Shown: positions 34,262 through 43,577 of the stretch, one piece after another
How positions within the stretch are numbered: position 1 is the stretch's first letter
How the letters are laid out: each line of letters begins with the position of its first letter
Assembly: GCF_013433315.1 (NCBI RefSeq)
Contig: NZ_WXVV01000028.1
Span: 1 to 64,000, forward strand
Length of the DNA stretch: 64,000 bases
Direction of reading: 5' to 3'
Origin: Pseudomonas crudilactis
GTDB lineage: Bacteria > Pseudomonadota > Gammaproteobacteria > Pseudomonadales > Pseudomonadaceae
Made by a program: the position numbers and the translations under genes
Notes under the pieces: generated by a model
Database searches by the model: none
What the model was told of the DNA's origin: nothing
Seen by the model: the letters and a program-made list of their open reading frames with translations, nothing else

Positions 34262-35545
34262 ATGAACGCAGCCGTAGACGTTCTGCAATCAACCCATCAG
34301 CACATCAACCGCGATCGCTTGTGGGCGTCGCTCATGGAACTGGCCAAACTCGGCGCGACGGTCAAGGGCGGGGTCTGTCGCCTGGCCCTCACTGACCTCG
34401 ACCGCCAGGCCCGCGACCTCTTCGTGCAGTGGTGCAAGGACGCCGGGTGCAGCGTCACGGTCGATGAAGTCGGCAACATCTTCGCCCGTCGCCCCGGGCG
34501 CAATCCGAATCTGCCACCGGTGATGACCGGCAGCCACATCGACACCCAACCCACCGGCGGCAAGTTCGACGGCTGCTTCGGCGTGCTCGCCGGCGTCGAA
34601 GTTCTGCGCACCCTCAACGACCTCAAAGTGGAAACCGAAGCACCGCTGGAAGTAGTGGTCTGGACCAACGAAGAAGGCTCACGATTCGCTCCGTGCATGA
34701 TGGGCTCCGGGGTGTTTGCGGAGAAATTCACCCTCGAAGAAACCCTCGCCAAAGTCGATGCCGACGGCGTCACCGTTGGCGAAGCGCTGAACGCCATTGG
34801 TTACGCGGGTCCGCGTAAAGTCAGCGGGCACAAGGTCGGCGCCTATTTCGAAGCTCACATCGAACAAGGCCCGATCCTCGAAGACGAGCAGAAAACCATC
34901 GGCGTGGTGCTCGGCGCGCTGGGTCAAAAGTGGTTCGACCTCAAGCTGCGCGGCGTCGAGGCGCATGCCGGCCCGACGCCGATGCACCTGCGCAAAGATG
35001 CACTGGTCGGCGCCTCGGTGATCGTCGGTGCGGTCAACCGCGCGGCCCTCGGTCACCAGCCGCATGCCTGCGGCACCGTCGGCTGCCTGCAAGCCTATCC
35101 GGGCTCGCGCAACGTCATCCCCGGCGAAGTGCGCATGACTCTCGACTTCCGTCATTTGCAACCGGCGCGTCTGGACTCGATGATCGCTGAGGTGAAGCAA
35201 GTCATCGACGCCACCTGCGAAGAACACGGCCTGACTTATGAACTGACCCCTACCGCGGACTTCCCGCCGCTGTACTTCGAAAAAGGCTGTGTGGAAGCGG
35301 TGCGCAGCGCAGCAAAAGGGCTTGGCTTGTCGAATATGGACATCGTCAGCGGCGCCGGACATGACGCGATTTTCCTCGCCGAACTCGGCCCGGCCGGGAT
35401 GATCTTCGTGCCATGCGAGGGCGGCATCAGCCACAACGAAATCGAGAACGCCGCGCCGGATGATCTGGCGGCGGGATGTGCGGTGTTGTTGCGGGCGATG
35501 CTGGCGGCTTCGGCGATGGTCGCGGGAGGACAGCGGGCGGCTTGA
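34262..35545 (+). CDS. N-carbamoyl-beta-alanine amidohydrolase (beta-ureidopropionase), M20 family
   Basis: A 427-residue zinc amidohydrolase. Metal-ligand motifs are GSHIDTQPTGGKFDG, TNEEGSRFAP and FEAHIEQGPILE. The dimerisation domain carries GVEAHAGPTPM, and the last ligand is in GGISHNEIENA. It releases beta-alanine (or 3-aminoisobutyrate), CO2 and ammonia, the last step of the reductive pathway. A good ribosome site (AGGAG) lies 8 bases before ATG 34262. It is likely co-transcribed with the transporter across a REP pair. Confidence 0.93.
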   Translation: MNAAVDVLQSTHQHINRDRLWASLMELAKLGATVKGGVCRLALTDLDRQARDLFVQWCKDAGCSVTVDEVGNIFARRPGRNPNLPPVMTGSHIDTQPTGGKFDGCFGVLAGVEVLRTLNDLKVETEAPLEVVVWTNEEGSRFAPCMMGSGVFAEKFTLEETLAKVDADGVTVGEALNAIGYAGPRKVSGHKVGAYFEAHIEQGPILEDEQKTIGVVLGALGQKWFDLKLRGVEAHAGPTPMHLRKDALVGASVIVGAVNRAALGHQPHACGTVGCLQAYPGSRNVIPGEVRMTLDFRHLQPARLDSMIAEVKQVIDATCEEHGLTYELTPTADFPPLYFEKGCVEAVRSAAKGLGLSNMDIVSGAGHDAIFLAELGPAGMIFVPCEGGISHNEIENAAPDDLAAGCAVLLRAMLAASAMVAGGQRAA

Positions 35546-35547
35546 AG

Positions 35548-35631
35548 ATCAAAAGATCGTAGCCTTCGGCAACTCCTACGGGGAAACCATAAATCCTGTG
35601 CAGGAGCTGCCGGAGGCTGCGATCTTTTTGC
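35548..35631. repeat. inverted pair of CTGCCGAAGGCTGCGATC repeats, diverged
   Basis: AAAAGATCGTAGCCTTCGGC at 35553-35572 faces AGGAGCTGCCGGAGGCTGCG from 35602, continuing ATCTTTTT. It is the same family as at 2055-2163. It starts directly after the amidohydrolase stop. The following 100 bases before the CAP-protein stop hold nothing I recognise. Confidence 0.85.
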
Positions 35632-35731
35632 TGTCACCACAACGTCATGACTATGTGGCGGACCGCGATAGCCGTTGTATCGCCGTCAACGTTGCGCAAG
35701 GAATAGCTGAAACTGAAGCTTGTGCGACCAG

Positions 35732-36598
35732 TCACTGCGCACCAAACACCATCGTCCAGTAAACCCCTTCATCACTGCGCGCCTCACTGGCAAATCCGGC
35801 ACCAACCTGGGTAAACATCGGGTTCATCAGGTTGGCGCAATGCCCGGGACTGGCCAGCCATCCGGCCATGGCCTTGCCCGGTGAACTCTGCCCGGCGGCG
35901 ATGTTTTCACCGATTTGCCGACCGCGATAGCCGGCCGCACGGGCGCGATCAGAGGGCAGGTCGCCGTCCGGGTCGCGGTGGGCGAAATAGTTGCCGTAAG
36001 CCATGGCTTTGCTGTGTCCCTGTGCGGCGGCGCCCAGCGCGGCGTTCCAGCTCAGCGGCCGGGCGGCGGCGAATCGCTGACGGCCGCACATCCGTGGCCG
36101 GGCGCGCGCGGCGTTGACCTCAGCGAGCAAAGCCTTGCCGACGCTGCGGTTATCGCCGACGCGATGGTCGAGCACCGGTTGCGCCAACACCACTTGCCAC
36201 TCATTGCGTGAACGACTGACGCCGATGTCCGCGTAGCTCGCATCCAGCAGCGCGGCGCAGTGCTCGTCTTGCAGCAGGTCGAAGGCCTCTTCGGCGTCCT
36301 CGGCTCCGATCACGCGAATACTGCGCACCGCGATGGCGGAATACCCGGACGACTTCAACGCTTCACGCATGCCACCGGCGTAGCGATAACCAATCGGCAA
36401 GGCCAGGTTGGACTTCAGCGCCAACGGCGCCAGACGCTGCGCCGGGCGTCGATCGCAACGTTGCGGATGGGCACGATAGTCGTTGATGGCGGCCACCAGT
36501 TGCCGCTCCGCACCGGCATGGGCGGTTTCCGCGAACAGCGGCGAAAGGATCAGCAGGCACAGCGAAACGAAGCGAGACGAACGAACGGCGTGGCGCAT
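35732..36598 (-). CDS. secreted CAP (SCP/PR1)-domain protein
   Basis: A 288-residue exported protein. The signal peptide spans 1-28 (ending TAHA). A first, degenerate region (about 29-140) resembles the family start ERQLVAAINDYRAHPQRC. The CAP domain proper occupies about 150-288 (LLAEVNAARARPRMC, GAAAQGHSKAMAYGNYFAHR, IGENIAAGQSSPGKAMAGWL, SPGHCANLMNP). The cavity histidines and glutamate are present. Function is unknown; CAP proteins bind small ligands or act as extracellular proteases in some cases. Confidence 0.85.
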   Translation of the reverse strand: MRHAVRSSRFVSLCLLILSPLFAETAHAGAERQLVAAINDYRAHPQRCDRRPAQRLAPLALKSNLALPIGYRYAGGMREALKSSGYSAIAVRSIRVIGAEDAEEAFDLLQDEHCAALLDASYADIGVSRSRNEWQVVLAQPVLDHRVGDNRSVGKALLAEVNAARARPRMCGRQRFAAARPLSWNAALGAAAQGHSKAMAYGNYFAHRDPDGDLPSDRARAAGYRGRQIGENIAAGQSSPGKAMAGWLASPGHCANLMNPMFTQVGAGFASEARSDEGVYWTMVFGAQ

Positions 36599-36686
36599 GA
36601 GACGGGCAGCTCTGAAGAGGGACAGCGCAAAAGTTGAGTGAACCGCAGAAAGCGGCGCGAGTAGGACTGGGCTTTTTGGACTTGGT

Positions 36687-37457
36687 TCAGCGATTCAACA
36701 CATTCCCCATCCACTGCAAATACTGCGCACGGTCGGAAATCGAGTTATGCCCCGAATCCGGCACCACTCTGAGCAGTGCCACGCCTTGCGGGAAGTTCTC
36801 CAGCAAACGCTGCGTACTGGCGCGTGGAATCACCTCGTCGTCGCTGGCCGCGAGCAGCAGCGTCGGCACACGGATATGCGCGGCGTACTTGCCCGATTCA
36901 AAGCGATCCTTGAGCAACCACTTCACCGGCATCCACGGGTATTGCCGTGCCGCGATTTCTTCGAGGCTGTTGTAAGGCGTCACCAGAATCAGCTGTTGAA
37001 CCGGTCGTTGGCTGGCCAGACGCACGGCGACGCCCGATCCCAGGCTGCGGCCAATCAGCGAAACCTGCGGGTGGCTGGTGTACACCTGATCGAACAGCGC
37101 CAGCGCATCCTCGGCAATCGCTTCCTCAGACGGTGAACCACCGCTGCCACCAAAGCCGCGATAGTTGAGCAGATAGACCGCGTATTCAGGAAACGCCTCG
37201 GCAAACTCCGGCAGATTGCGCGAAACGTCCTCGGCATTGCCGCCAAAGTAGATCAGCGCCCGGGGCCCGACGCGCTCGCGGGTGATCACTGAAACCTGTG
37301 CGTCCGGCATCGACAGGGTCAGTTGTGAATCGGCGCTGGTGACGGCATTGGGCTGCGGAAAATAGATCATCGAACGCTGAAAAAAGAACAGCGCCGCGCA
37401 CAGCACCAGGTATACGGCAACGATCAATGCGACGAGTGACATCAGGGTTCGGGACAT
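36687..37457 (-). CDS. membrane-anchored alpha/beta hydrolase
   Basis: A 256-residue protein with one N-terminal transmembrane segment (about 5-25, LMSLVALIVAVYLVLCAALF) followed by an alpha/beta-hydrolase domain. The nucleophile elbow is GRSLGSG, and the catalytic Asp and His are probably in LLLAASDDEVIP and PDSGHNSISD. It resembles the ABHD13/BEM46-like family. ATG 37457 gives the clean anchor. The substrate is unknown. It is divergent from the aldo/keto reductase gene. Confidence 0.88.
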   Translation of the reverse strand: MSRTLMSLVALIVAVYLVLCAALFFFQRSMIYFPQPNAVTSADSQLTLSMPDAQVSVITRERVGPRALIYFGGNAEDVSRNLPEFAEAFPEYAVYLLNYRGFGGSGGSPSEEAIAEDALALFDQVYTSHPQVSLIGRSLGSGVAVRLASQRPVQQLILVTPYNSLEEIAARQYPWMPVKWLLKDRFESGKYAAHIRVPTLLLAASDDEVIPRASTQRLLENFPQGVALLRVVPDSGHNSISDRAQYLQWMGNVLNR

Positions 37458-37570
37458 TCGGCTACTTTTAACGGGGTGTGAAGGGTTCGCTGTCGCAGTG
37501 TAGTCCAGCCCTGCCAGCGGATGCCCCATACACACAACAGGCAACAGATCCACGCAGCAGGAGAACCAGC

Positions 37571-38515
37571 ATGAGCCACACTGAGGGTTACTCCCGTCGC
37601 CGATTGCTCACGCTGGCTGCCGGGGTTTCGGCGGTCTTCACCTTTGATCGGGCGTTGGCCACAACCACCACACCCGCGACCACCGGAGGCCACGCCATGC
37701 AGACCCGCGCCATCCCGTCCAGTGCCGAGTCGCTACCCATCGTCGGCCTGGGCACCTATCGCGGCTTCGACGTCGCCCCCGGTGATCCGGCCTACCGGCA
37801 ATTGCCGGCGGTGCTTGATGAACTGTTCACCAAGGGCGGCACGCTGATCGACAGTTCGCCGATGTATGGCCGCGCCGAACAGACTACCGGTGAGCTGCTG
37901 TCGATCCACGAACCACGTTCGCCAGCATTTCTGGCGACCAAAGTGTGGACGCGCGGACGCGAGGAGGGCATCGCGCAGATGGAGCAGTCATTCAGCCTGT
38001 TGCGTACCGAACGCATCGACCTGATGCAGATCCACAACCTGCTCGACTGGCAGACGCACTTGCCGACGTTGCGTGAATGGAAAGCGCAGGGGCGCATCCG
38101 CTATATCGGTATCACTCACTACACGCCCTCGGCCTACGAAGAGGTCGAAGCCGTGCTGAAGGCAGAGCCACTGGATTTTCTGCAAATCAACTACGCCCTC
38201 GATGACCGTGGCGTGGAGAAACGTATTTTGCCTTTGTGCCGCGAACGCGGCGTTGCGGTGATCTGCAACCGGCCGTTCGGTGGCGGGGGACTGCTGGCCC
38301 GGCTCAAGGGCAAGCCGTTGCCAGGCTGGGTTTCCGATGTGCAGGTCAATAGTTGGCCGCAACTGGCGTTGAAGTTTCTGCTGTCGCATCCAGCAGTGAC
38401 GTGCGTGATACCCGGCACGGGCAATCCGCGCTACATGGCCGACAACGCCAAGGCCGGGTTCGGGCCGATGCTGACCGATGCACAGCGGCATCAATTGATT
38501 GCGCTGCTGGGTTGA
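37571..38515 (+). CDS. Tat-exported aldo/keto reductase
   Basis: A 314-residue aldo/keto reductase preceded by a twin-arginine signal (SRRRLLTLAAGVSAVF, about 8-23). Catalytic residues are recognisable: Asp and Tyr in TLIDSSPMYGRAE and the lysine in FLATKVWTRG. The C-terminal cofactor segment is SHPAVTCVIPGTGNP. Export of an NADPH-dependent enzyme is unexpected, and several bacterial relatives share it; the cofactor would have to fold in before export. It is convergent with the LysR gene. Confidence 0.88.
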   Translation: MSHTEGYSRRRLLTLAAGVSAVFTFDRALATTTTPATTGGHAMQTRAIPSSAESLPIVGLGTYRGFDVAPGDPAYRQLPAVLDELFTKGGTLIDSSPMYGRAEQTTGELLSIHEPRSPAFLATKVWTRGREEGIAQMEQSFSLLRTERIDLMQIHNLLDWQTHLPTLREWKAQGRIRYIGITHYTPSAYEEVEAVLKAEPLDFLQINYALDDRGVEKRILPLCRERGVAVICNRPFGGGGLLARLKGKPLPGWVSDVQVNSWPQLALKFLLSHPAVTCVIPGTGNPRYMADNAKAGFGPMLTDAQRHQLIALLG

Positions 38516-38534
38516 TCGATCTCGTAGACGGCAC

Positions 38535-39428
38535 TCAGCCGCGATAGCGCAACGCCTCCAGCAACAACGCAAACGCCGGCGCCGCCTGACGCCGGCTCGG
38601 GTAGTAGAGGTGATACCCGGCAAACGTCGGGCACCAGTCTTCCAGCACTTGTCGCAATCGGCCGTCGGCCAGATAGGGTGCGACGATGTTTTCCGGGATG
38701 TAACTCAGGCCGAAACCGTCCAGCGCAGCGTCGAGCAGCGGGTAGACGCCGTTCAGGGTGATTTGCCCGGACACCCGCACTTTCAGGCTTTCGCCAGCCT
38801 TTTCGAATTCCCAACTGTACAACCCGCCGTTGGTGGGCAGGCGCAGGTTGTTGCAGGCGTGATCGGTCAGATCCCGTGGCGTTTGCGGCGCGGTTCGTTT
38901 GGCGAAATAGGTGGGTGAACCCACCACCGCCATGCGCATGTCGGGGCCGATGCGGGTGGCGATCATGCCTTGCGCGACGTCCTCGCCCAAGCGCACGCCA
39001 GCGTCGAAACCTTGGCCGGCGATGTCGACGAAACCATAGTCGCAGCTTACCTCGACGCTGATGTCCGGGTACTTCGGCAGAAAGTTCTTGAGCACCGGGC
39101 GCAGCAGCCAGTCCAGCGAATGGTCGGTGGCGTTGAGGCGGATCTTGCCGGCCGGGGTGTCGCGCAGGTTACTCAGGGCCGCGAGTTCCAGTTCGATTTC
39201 TTCGAAGCGTGGGCCGATGGTTTGCAGCAGGTGTTCGCCGGCCTCGGTGGGCGAGACGCTGCGGGTGGTACGGGTCAGCAGGCGCAGGCCTAAACGTGCC
39301 TCAAGTGCGCGAATCGTGTGACTCAGTGCCGATTGCGAAACGCCGAGTTTGGCCGCCGCTTTGGTAAAGCTGCGCTCGCGCGCTACGGCGAGGAAGGCGA
39401 GCAGGTCGGTAGCATTTTCCCGAAGCAT
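38535..39428 (-). CDS. LysR-family transcriptional regulator
   Basis: A 297-residue regulator with an N-terminal winged helix (FLAVARERSFTKAAAKLGVS, then QSALSHTIRALEARLG) and a substrate-binding domain from about 90. ATG 39428 is the natural start (MLRENATDLLAFLAV); the longer frame is open by chance. It is divergent from the cupin gene with a 97-base gap and probably controls it and perhaps the reductase on its other side. Confidence 0.9.
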   Translation of the reverse strand: MLRENATDLLAFLAVARERSFTKAAAKLGVSQSALSHTIRALEARLGLRLLTRTTRSVSPTEAGEHLLQTIGPRFEEIELELAALSNLRDTPAGKIRLNATDHSLDWLLRPVLKNFLPKYPDISVEVSCDYGFVDIAGQGFDAGVRLGEDVAQGMIATRIGPDMRMAVVGSPTYFAKRTAPQTPRDLTDHACNNLRLPTNGGLYSWEFEKAGESLKVRVSGQITLNGVYPLLDAALDGFGLSYIPENIVAPYLADGRLRQVLEDWCPTFAGYHLYYPSRRQAAPAFALLLEALRYRG

Positions 39429-39525
39429 TGATGAGTTTCCTGCATAAGTTTTTTTGAATTCTAGTCGATTATCGGAAGAGTGCGGCTGGGTAAAGTAGTG
39501 GCATTGATTATCTGGAGGAATTGCC

Positions 39526-40002
39526 ATGAACCCGATTGCCGCTTCTGCGTTGACCCTTTCCCTGTTGGCGGGTGAGGTGCAGGCCAATGACAATCCCCGC
39601 GTGACCGTGACACCCAATGGCTCACAAGCTTCGGCCAGAGGCCCGGCGGATTGGTTCACTGGCACTGTCCGTGTCGATGCGCCGTTCAAAGGCACAGACG
39701 AGGCGCGGGTCAGTGGTGCGACGGTGACGTTTGAGCCGGGCGCGCGTACCGCGTGGCACACGCATCCGTTGGGACAGACCTTGATCGTCACGGCGGGTTT
39801 CGGTTTTGTGCAGGAGTGGGGGCAGCCGGTGCGTGAGATTCGTCCTGGGGATACGGTGTGGATTGCGCCGGGGGCCAAGCATTGGCACGGGGCGGCGCCG
39901 ACCACGGCGATGACGCATATCGCGATTGCTGAAGTGCTGGACGGCAAAGTTGTGGATTGGATGGAGCAGGTGAGTGCCGAGCAGTATCCACGAGCGGACT
40001 GA
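39526..40002 (+). CDS. cupin-domain protein, probably exported
   Basis: A 158-residue protein. A hydrophobic N-terminus (PIAASALTLSLLAGEVQA) looks like a signal peptide. The cupin core follows: AWHTHPLGQTLIVTAG (motif 1, HxH) and PGDTVWIAPGAKHWHGAAP (motif 2). GGAGG lies just before ATG 39526. Proteins like this often neighbour LysR genes and oxidoreductases, as here. Catalytic activity is unknown. Confidence 0.85.
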   Translation: MNPIAASALTLSLLAGEVQANDNPRVTVTPNGSQASARGPADWFTGTVRVDAPFKGTDEARVSGATVTFEPGARTAWHTHPLGQTLIVTAGFGFVQEWGQPVREIRPGDTVWIAPGAKHWHGAAPTTAMTHIAIAEVLDGKVVDWMEQVSAEQYPRAD

Positions 40003-40010
40003 AAGCTGTC

Positions 40011-40047
40011 AGGTAGCGCACTTGCACCCCATGCTAGTGCGCTACCT
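40011..40047 (+). terminator. hairpin after the cupin gene
   Basis: A perfect 11-base stem (AGGTAGCGCAC at 40011-40021 with GTGCGCTACCT at 40037-40047) and a 15-base loop, 8 bases past the stop. There is no T run, so termination is likely but not certain. Confidence 0.6.
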
Positions 40048-40052
40048 GATTT

Positions 40053-40415
40053 CCCCTCACCCCAGCCCTCTCCCAGAGCGAGAGGGAGCCGACCGAGGTG
40101 TCTTGGGTCAGACATCGACCTGAGAAACCGAGTCGATTATGGATTCACATTGGAGCTTTCAGGTCGGTGAAACTCTCCAATTTCCCTCACCCCAGCCCTC
40201 TCCCAGAGGGAGAGGGGGCAGACCGAGGTGTCTGGCGTCATACATCGACCTGAGAGACTGAGTTGATTATGGATTTACAGCAAAGTGCTATCCATCGACC
40301 TGAATGTGCTGTGTCGATTATGGATTCACAGCAGGACGTTCAAGTCGGTGCAGCCCTCAAATATCCCCGGATCAGTCCCCTCTCCCTCTGGGAGAGGGCT
40401 AGGGTGAGGGGCTCT
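40053..40415. repeat. MITE-like CCCTCACCC element, compound copy 3
   Basis: Two left-end units in tandem (40053- and 40183-, each CCCTCACCCCAGCCCTCTCC) are followed by a single right end (GAGAGGGCTAGGGTGAGGGG, to 40413). The interior word ATCGACCTGA occurs three times, each followed by GATTATGGATT. It fills the gap between the cupin and molybdenum-hydroxylase genes. Confidence 0.85.
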
Positions 40416-40425
40416 TTCCGGTGGT

Positions 40426-42624
40426 TCAGATCATCTCCGGCAGTGAAGAGAGGATTTTATCGAGGGTGATCGGATACTCCCGCACCCGTGCCCCGGTGGC
40501 GTTGTAAATCGCATTCGCCACCGCCGCACTGACCCCGCAAATTCCCAGTTCACCAACACCCTTGGCCTTCATCGGCGAAGATACCGGATCAGTCTCATCA
40601 AGAAAAATCACCTCCTGATGGGGAATGTCGGCATGCACCGGCACTTCATACCCGGCCAGATCATGGTTGACGAAAAAGCCCAGTTTCTTGTCCACCGCCA
40701 ACTCTTCCATCAGCGCCGCACCGACACCCATGGTCATTGCGCCGATGACCTGACTGCGCGCGGCTTTCGGGTTGAGAATCCGCCCGGCCGCGCACACCGC
40801 CAACATGCGGCGTACACGCACTTCACCGGTCGCCGCATCCACCGCCACCTCAACGAAATGCGCACCAAACGTTGACTGCTGATACTTCTCGGCCAGGTCG
40901 GCAAATTCGATGCTGTCCTCGGCCACCACAACGCCGTCCTGCGCAGCGTTGCGCAACGGCACGCTCTTGTCGCCGAGCCGCACCTGACCGTCGATAAACT
41001 CCGCCTGATCCGCCGCCATCCCCAGTTTGCCAGCTACCGCCTCACGCAGTTTCATGCACGCGGCGTACACCCCGGCGGTCGAGCAGTTGGCACCGAATTG
41101 CCCGCCGGAGCCTGCCGACACCGGAAAACTCGAATCGCCCAGATGCACGTTCACATCCTTCAAACCAACACCCATCATCTCGGCGGCGGTTTGCGCAATG
41201 ATCGTGTAACTGCCAGTGCCGATATCGGTCATGTCGGTTTCCACCGTGATCTTGCCATCGCGCTCCAGCCGCACCCGCGCGCCCGACTTGACCAACAGAT
41301 TGTTGCGGATCGCCGCCGCGACACCCATGCCGATCAGCCAGCGACCCTCACGCCGTGTACCCGGTTGCGCAGTGCGCTGGTCCCAACCGAATTTATCGGC
41401 ACCGGTCTGCAGGCATTCGATCAGGCGCCGCTGCGAAAACGGCCGCTCGGTTTTCACCGGATCGACCTGGGTGTCGTTGAGAATGCGGAACTGGATCGGA
41501 TCAAGTTTGAGCTGCTCGGCCATCTCGTCCATGGCGATTTCCAGGACCATCAGCCCCGGCGTTTCGCCGGGTGCGCGCATGGCGTTGCCTTCCGGTAGGT
41601 CCAAGGGAGCCAGACGCATGCTGACCAACCGATTTTCAGCGGCGTACAACAACTGACTTGGCTGCGCCGCGACTTCGACTTTGCCTTCCGCCAGATTGCC
41701 CGACCAGCCTTCGTGAGCGATCGCGGTGAGTTTGCCGTCCGCCGTCGCGCCCATGCGAATGCGCTGAATCGTCGCCGGGCGGTGGGTGGTGTTGTTGGCG
41801 ATCTGCGGGCGGGCGAGGGCGACCTTCACCGGCCTGCCAGCCATGCGCGCACCGAGGGCGGCAAGAATCGCATCGGCGCGCACGAACAATTTGCCGCCGA
41901 AACCACCGCCAATGTACGGCGAAATCAGCCGGACTTTTTCCTTGGGCAGACCGAGGGTGGCGGCGATGTCGCCGACGCTCCAGGCAATCATCTGATTCGA
42001 TGTCCACAGGGTCAGTTGATCGCCTTTCCACGCCGCCAGCGTGGCGTGCGGTTCCATCATCGCGTGGGACTGATCGGGCGTGGTGTAGGTCTGATCGAAC
42101 TGCACCGGCGCAGCGGCGAACGCCTTGGCGAAATCACCGTGGCTGACGTCGGGCAACTCCTCTTTCGGCTCGACGCCTTGGTCGCGCACGCTGGTCAGAT
42201 CGAATTCGCCGTTGCTCGCGACGTAGTCGACCTTGACCATTTGCGCAGCGGCGCGGGCTTGCTCGAACGTCTCGGCCACCACCAGCGCGACGGCCTGGTG
42301 GTAGTGCTGAATCTCGGGCCCGGCCAATAAATGGGCGGCGTTGTATTTGCCCTTGCCGAGTTTGCCGGCGTTGGCGGCGGTGACGATGGCCAGGACACCG
42401 GGCGCGGCTTTGGCTGCCTCAAGATCGATGTTGTTGATCCGCCCCTTGGCGATGGCCGAGCCGACCATGAAACCGTAAGCCTGATTGGCCACCGCCTCAT
42501 GTTGCTCGTAGGCGTAAGGCGCCTGACCGCTGGTTTTCAACGGGCCTTCGATACGGTCGGTGGGTTGGCCGATCACCTTCAACTGGTCGATCGGGTTGGT
42601 GGTGGCGGGCGTGTCGAATTTCAT
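40426..42624 (-). CDS. molybdenum hydroxylase, large molybdopterin-binding subunit (xanthine dehydrogenase family)
   Basis: A 732-residue catalytic subunit of the PaoC/YagR-like aldehyde oxidoreductase group. Landmarks are DRIEGPLKTSGQAPYAYE near the N-terminus, GGGFGGKLFVRADAI and GVGELGICGVSAAVANAI, with the base glutamate in KGVGELG. Its start overlaps the stop of the FAD subunit (ATGA). Together the three subunits oxidise aldehydes or N-heterocycles; the substrate is not evident. No cofactor-insertion chaperone gene (XdhC/PaoD) lies within the window. Confidence 0.9.
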   Translation of the reverse strand: MKFDTPATTNPIDQLKVIGQPTDRIEGPLKTSGQAPYAYEQHEAVANQAYGFMVGSAIAKGRINNIDLEAAKAAPGVLAIVTAANAGKLGKGKYNAAHLLAGPEIQHYHQAVALVVAETFEQARAAAQMVKVDYVASNGEFDLTSVRDQGVEPKEELPDVSHGDFAKAFAAAPVQFDQTYTTPDQSHAMMEPHATLAAWKGDQLTLWTSNQMIAWSVGDIAATLGLPKEKVRLISPYIGGGFGGKLFVRADAILAALGARMAGRPVKVALARPQIANNTTHRPATIQRIRMGATADGKLTAIAHEGWSGNLAEGKVEVAAQPSQLLYAAENRLVSMRLAPLDLPEGNAMRAPGETPGLMVLEIAMDEMAEQLKLDPIQFRILNDTQVDPVKTERPFSQRRLIECLQTGADKFGWDQRTAQPGTRREGRWLIGMGVAAAIRNNLLVKSGARVRLERDGKITVETDMTDIGTGSYTIIAQTAAEMMGVGLKDVNVHLGDSSFPVSAGSGGQFGANCSTAGVYAACMKLREAVAGKLGMAADQAEFIDGQVRLGDKSVPLRNAAQDGVVVAEDSIEFADLAEKYQQSTFGAHFVEVAVDAATGEVRVRRMLAVCAAGRILNPKAARSQVIGAMTMGVGAALMEELAVDKKLGFFVNHDLAGYEVPVHADIPHQEVIFLDETDPVSSPMKAKGVGELGICGVSAAVANAIYNATGARVREYPITLDKILSSLPEMI

Positions 42625-43577
42625 GCTTCATCCCTCGCTTGCGCCAACACCGAACCGAGCGTGCGCTCGACCAGGGTCAGTTTGAATTGGTTGTCGTGGG
42701 TCGGCGTGGCGCCGTCGAGCAGACGTGCGCTGACGGCTTTCGCGCCTTGGGGTAGCAACGCCTCGGCGGCTTCAACCCGCCATGGTTTCGGCGCGATACC
42801 GCCGACGGCGATGCGGCCGCTGCCGTCCTTTTGCAGGATCAGACCGACTGACACCAGCGCAAACGCATAGGACGAGCGATCTCGCACCTTGTGATAAACG
42901 TGGGTACCGCCAAGCGGTGCGGGCAGTGTCATCGAGGTGATGAATTCGCCGGGGGTGAGGCTGGTTTCGATGTTCGGCGTGGTGCCGGGCAACTGGTGAA
43001 AGTCGGCTATCGCAATGCTGCGAGTCGTGCCATCGGGTTTCACCGTTTCAATCTGCGCATCGAGCGCGCGCATGGCAATCGCCATGTCGCTCGGGTGTGT
43101 GGCGATGCACGCGTCGCTGACGCCGATAATCCCCAACTGCCGACTGACCCCGCCGATCGCTGCACAACCGCTGCCGGGTTGGCGTTTGTTGCAGGCCTGA
43201 TTGGTGTCGTAGAAGTACGGGCAGCGCGTGCGTTGCAGCAGGTTGCCAGCAGTGGTTGCCATGTTGCGCAGCTGTCCGGAAGCCCCGGCGAGCAAGGCAC
43301 GGGAGAGCAGGGCGTAGTCTTTTCTGATGCGCTGATCAGCCGCCAGGTCGGTATTGCGCACCAGCGCGCCGATGCGCACGCCGCCTTCGGGCGTGGCCTC
43401 GATCTGATCCAGGCCGAGGTGATTGACGTCGATCAAATGCAGCGGGGTTTCGATGTCGAGTTTCATCAGGTCGAGCAGGTTGGTGCCGCCAGCGATGAAC
43501 CGCGCACCTTCGACTTGAGCGGCTTGCGCAGCGGCCGCGGCGGGGGAGTCGGCGCGGCTGTAATTGAACGGTCTCAT
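42621..43577 (-). CDS. molybdenum hydroxylase, FAD-binding subunit
   Basis: A 318-residue medium subunit of the PaoB/YagS type. The FAD loop is ARFIAGGTNLLDLMK, and a cysteine-containing segment TRCPYFYDTNQACNKRQPGSGC (about 116-137) matches PaoB, which carries an extra 4Fe-4S cluster there. It overlaps its neighbours on both sides by four bases (ATGA), giving a tightly coupled operon. Confidence 0.9.
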   Translation of the reverse strand: MRPFNYSRADSPAAAAAQAAQVEGARFIAGGTNLLDLMKLDIETPLHLIDVNHLGLDQIEATPEGGVRIGALVRNTDLAADQRIRKDYALLSRALLAGASGQLRNMATTAGNLLQRTRCPYFYDTNQACNKRQPGSGCAAIGGVSRQLGIIGVSDACIATHPSDMAIAMRALDAQIETVKPDGTTRSIAIADFHQLPGTTPNIETSLTPGEFITSMTLPAPLGGTHVYHKVRDRSSYAFALVSVGLILQKDGSGRIAVGGIAPKPWRVEAAEALLPQGAKAVSARLLDGATPTHDNQFKLTLVERTLGSVLAQARDEA

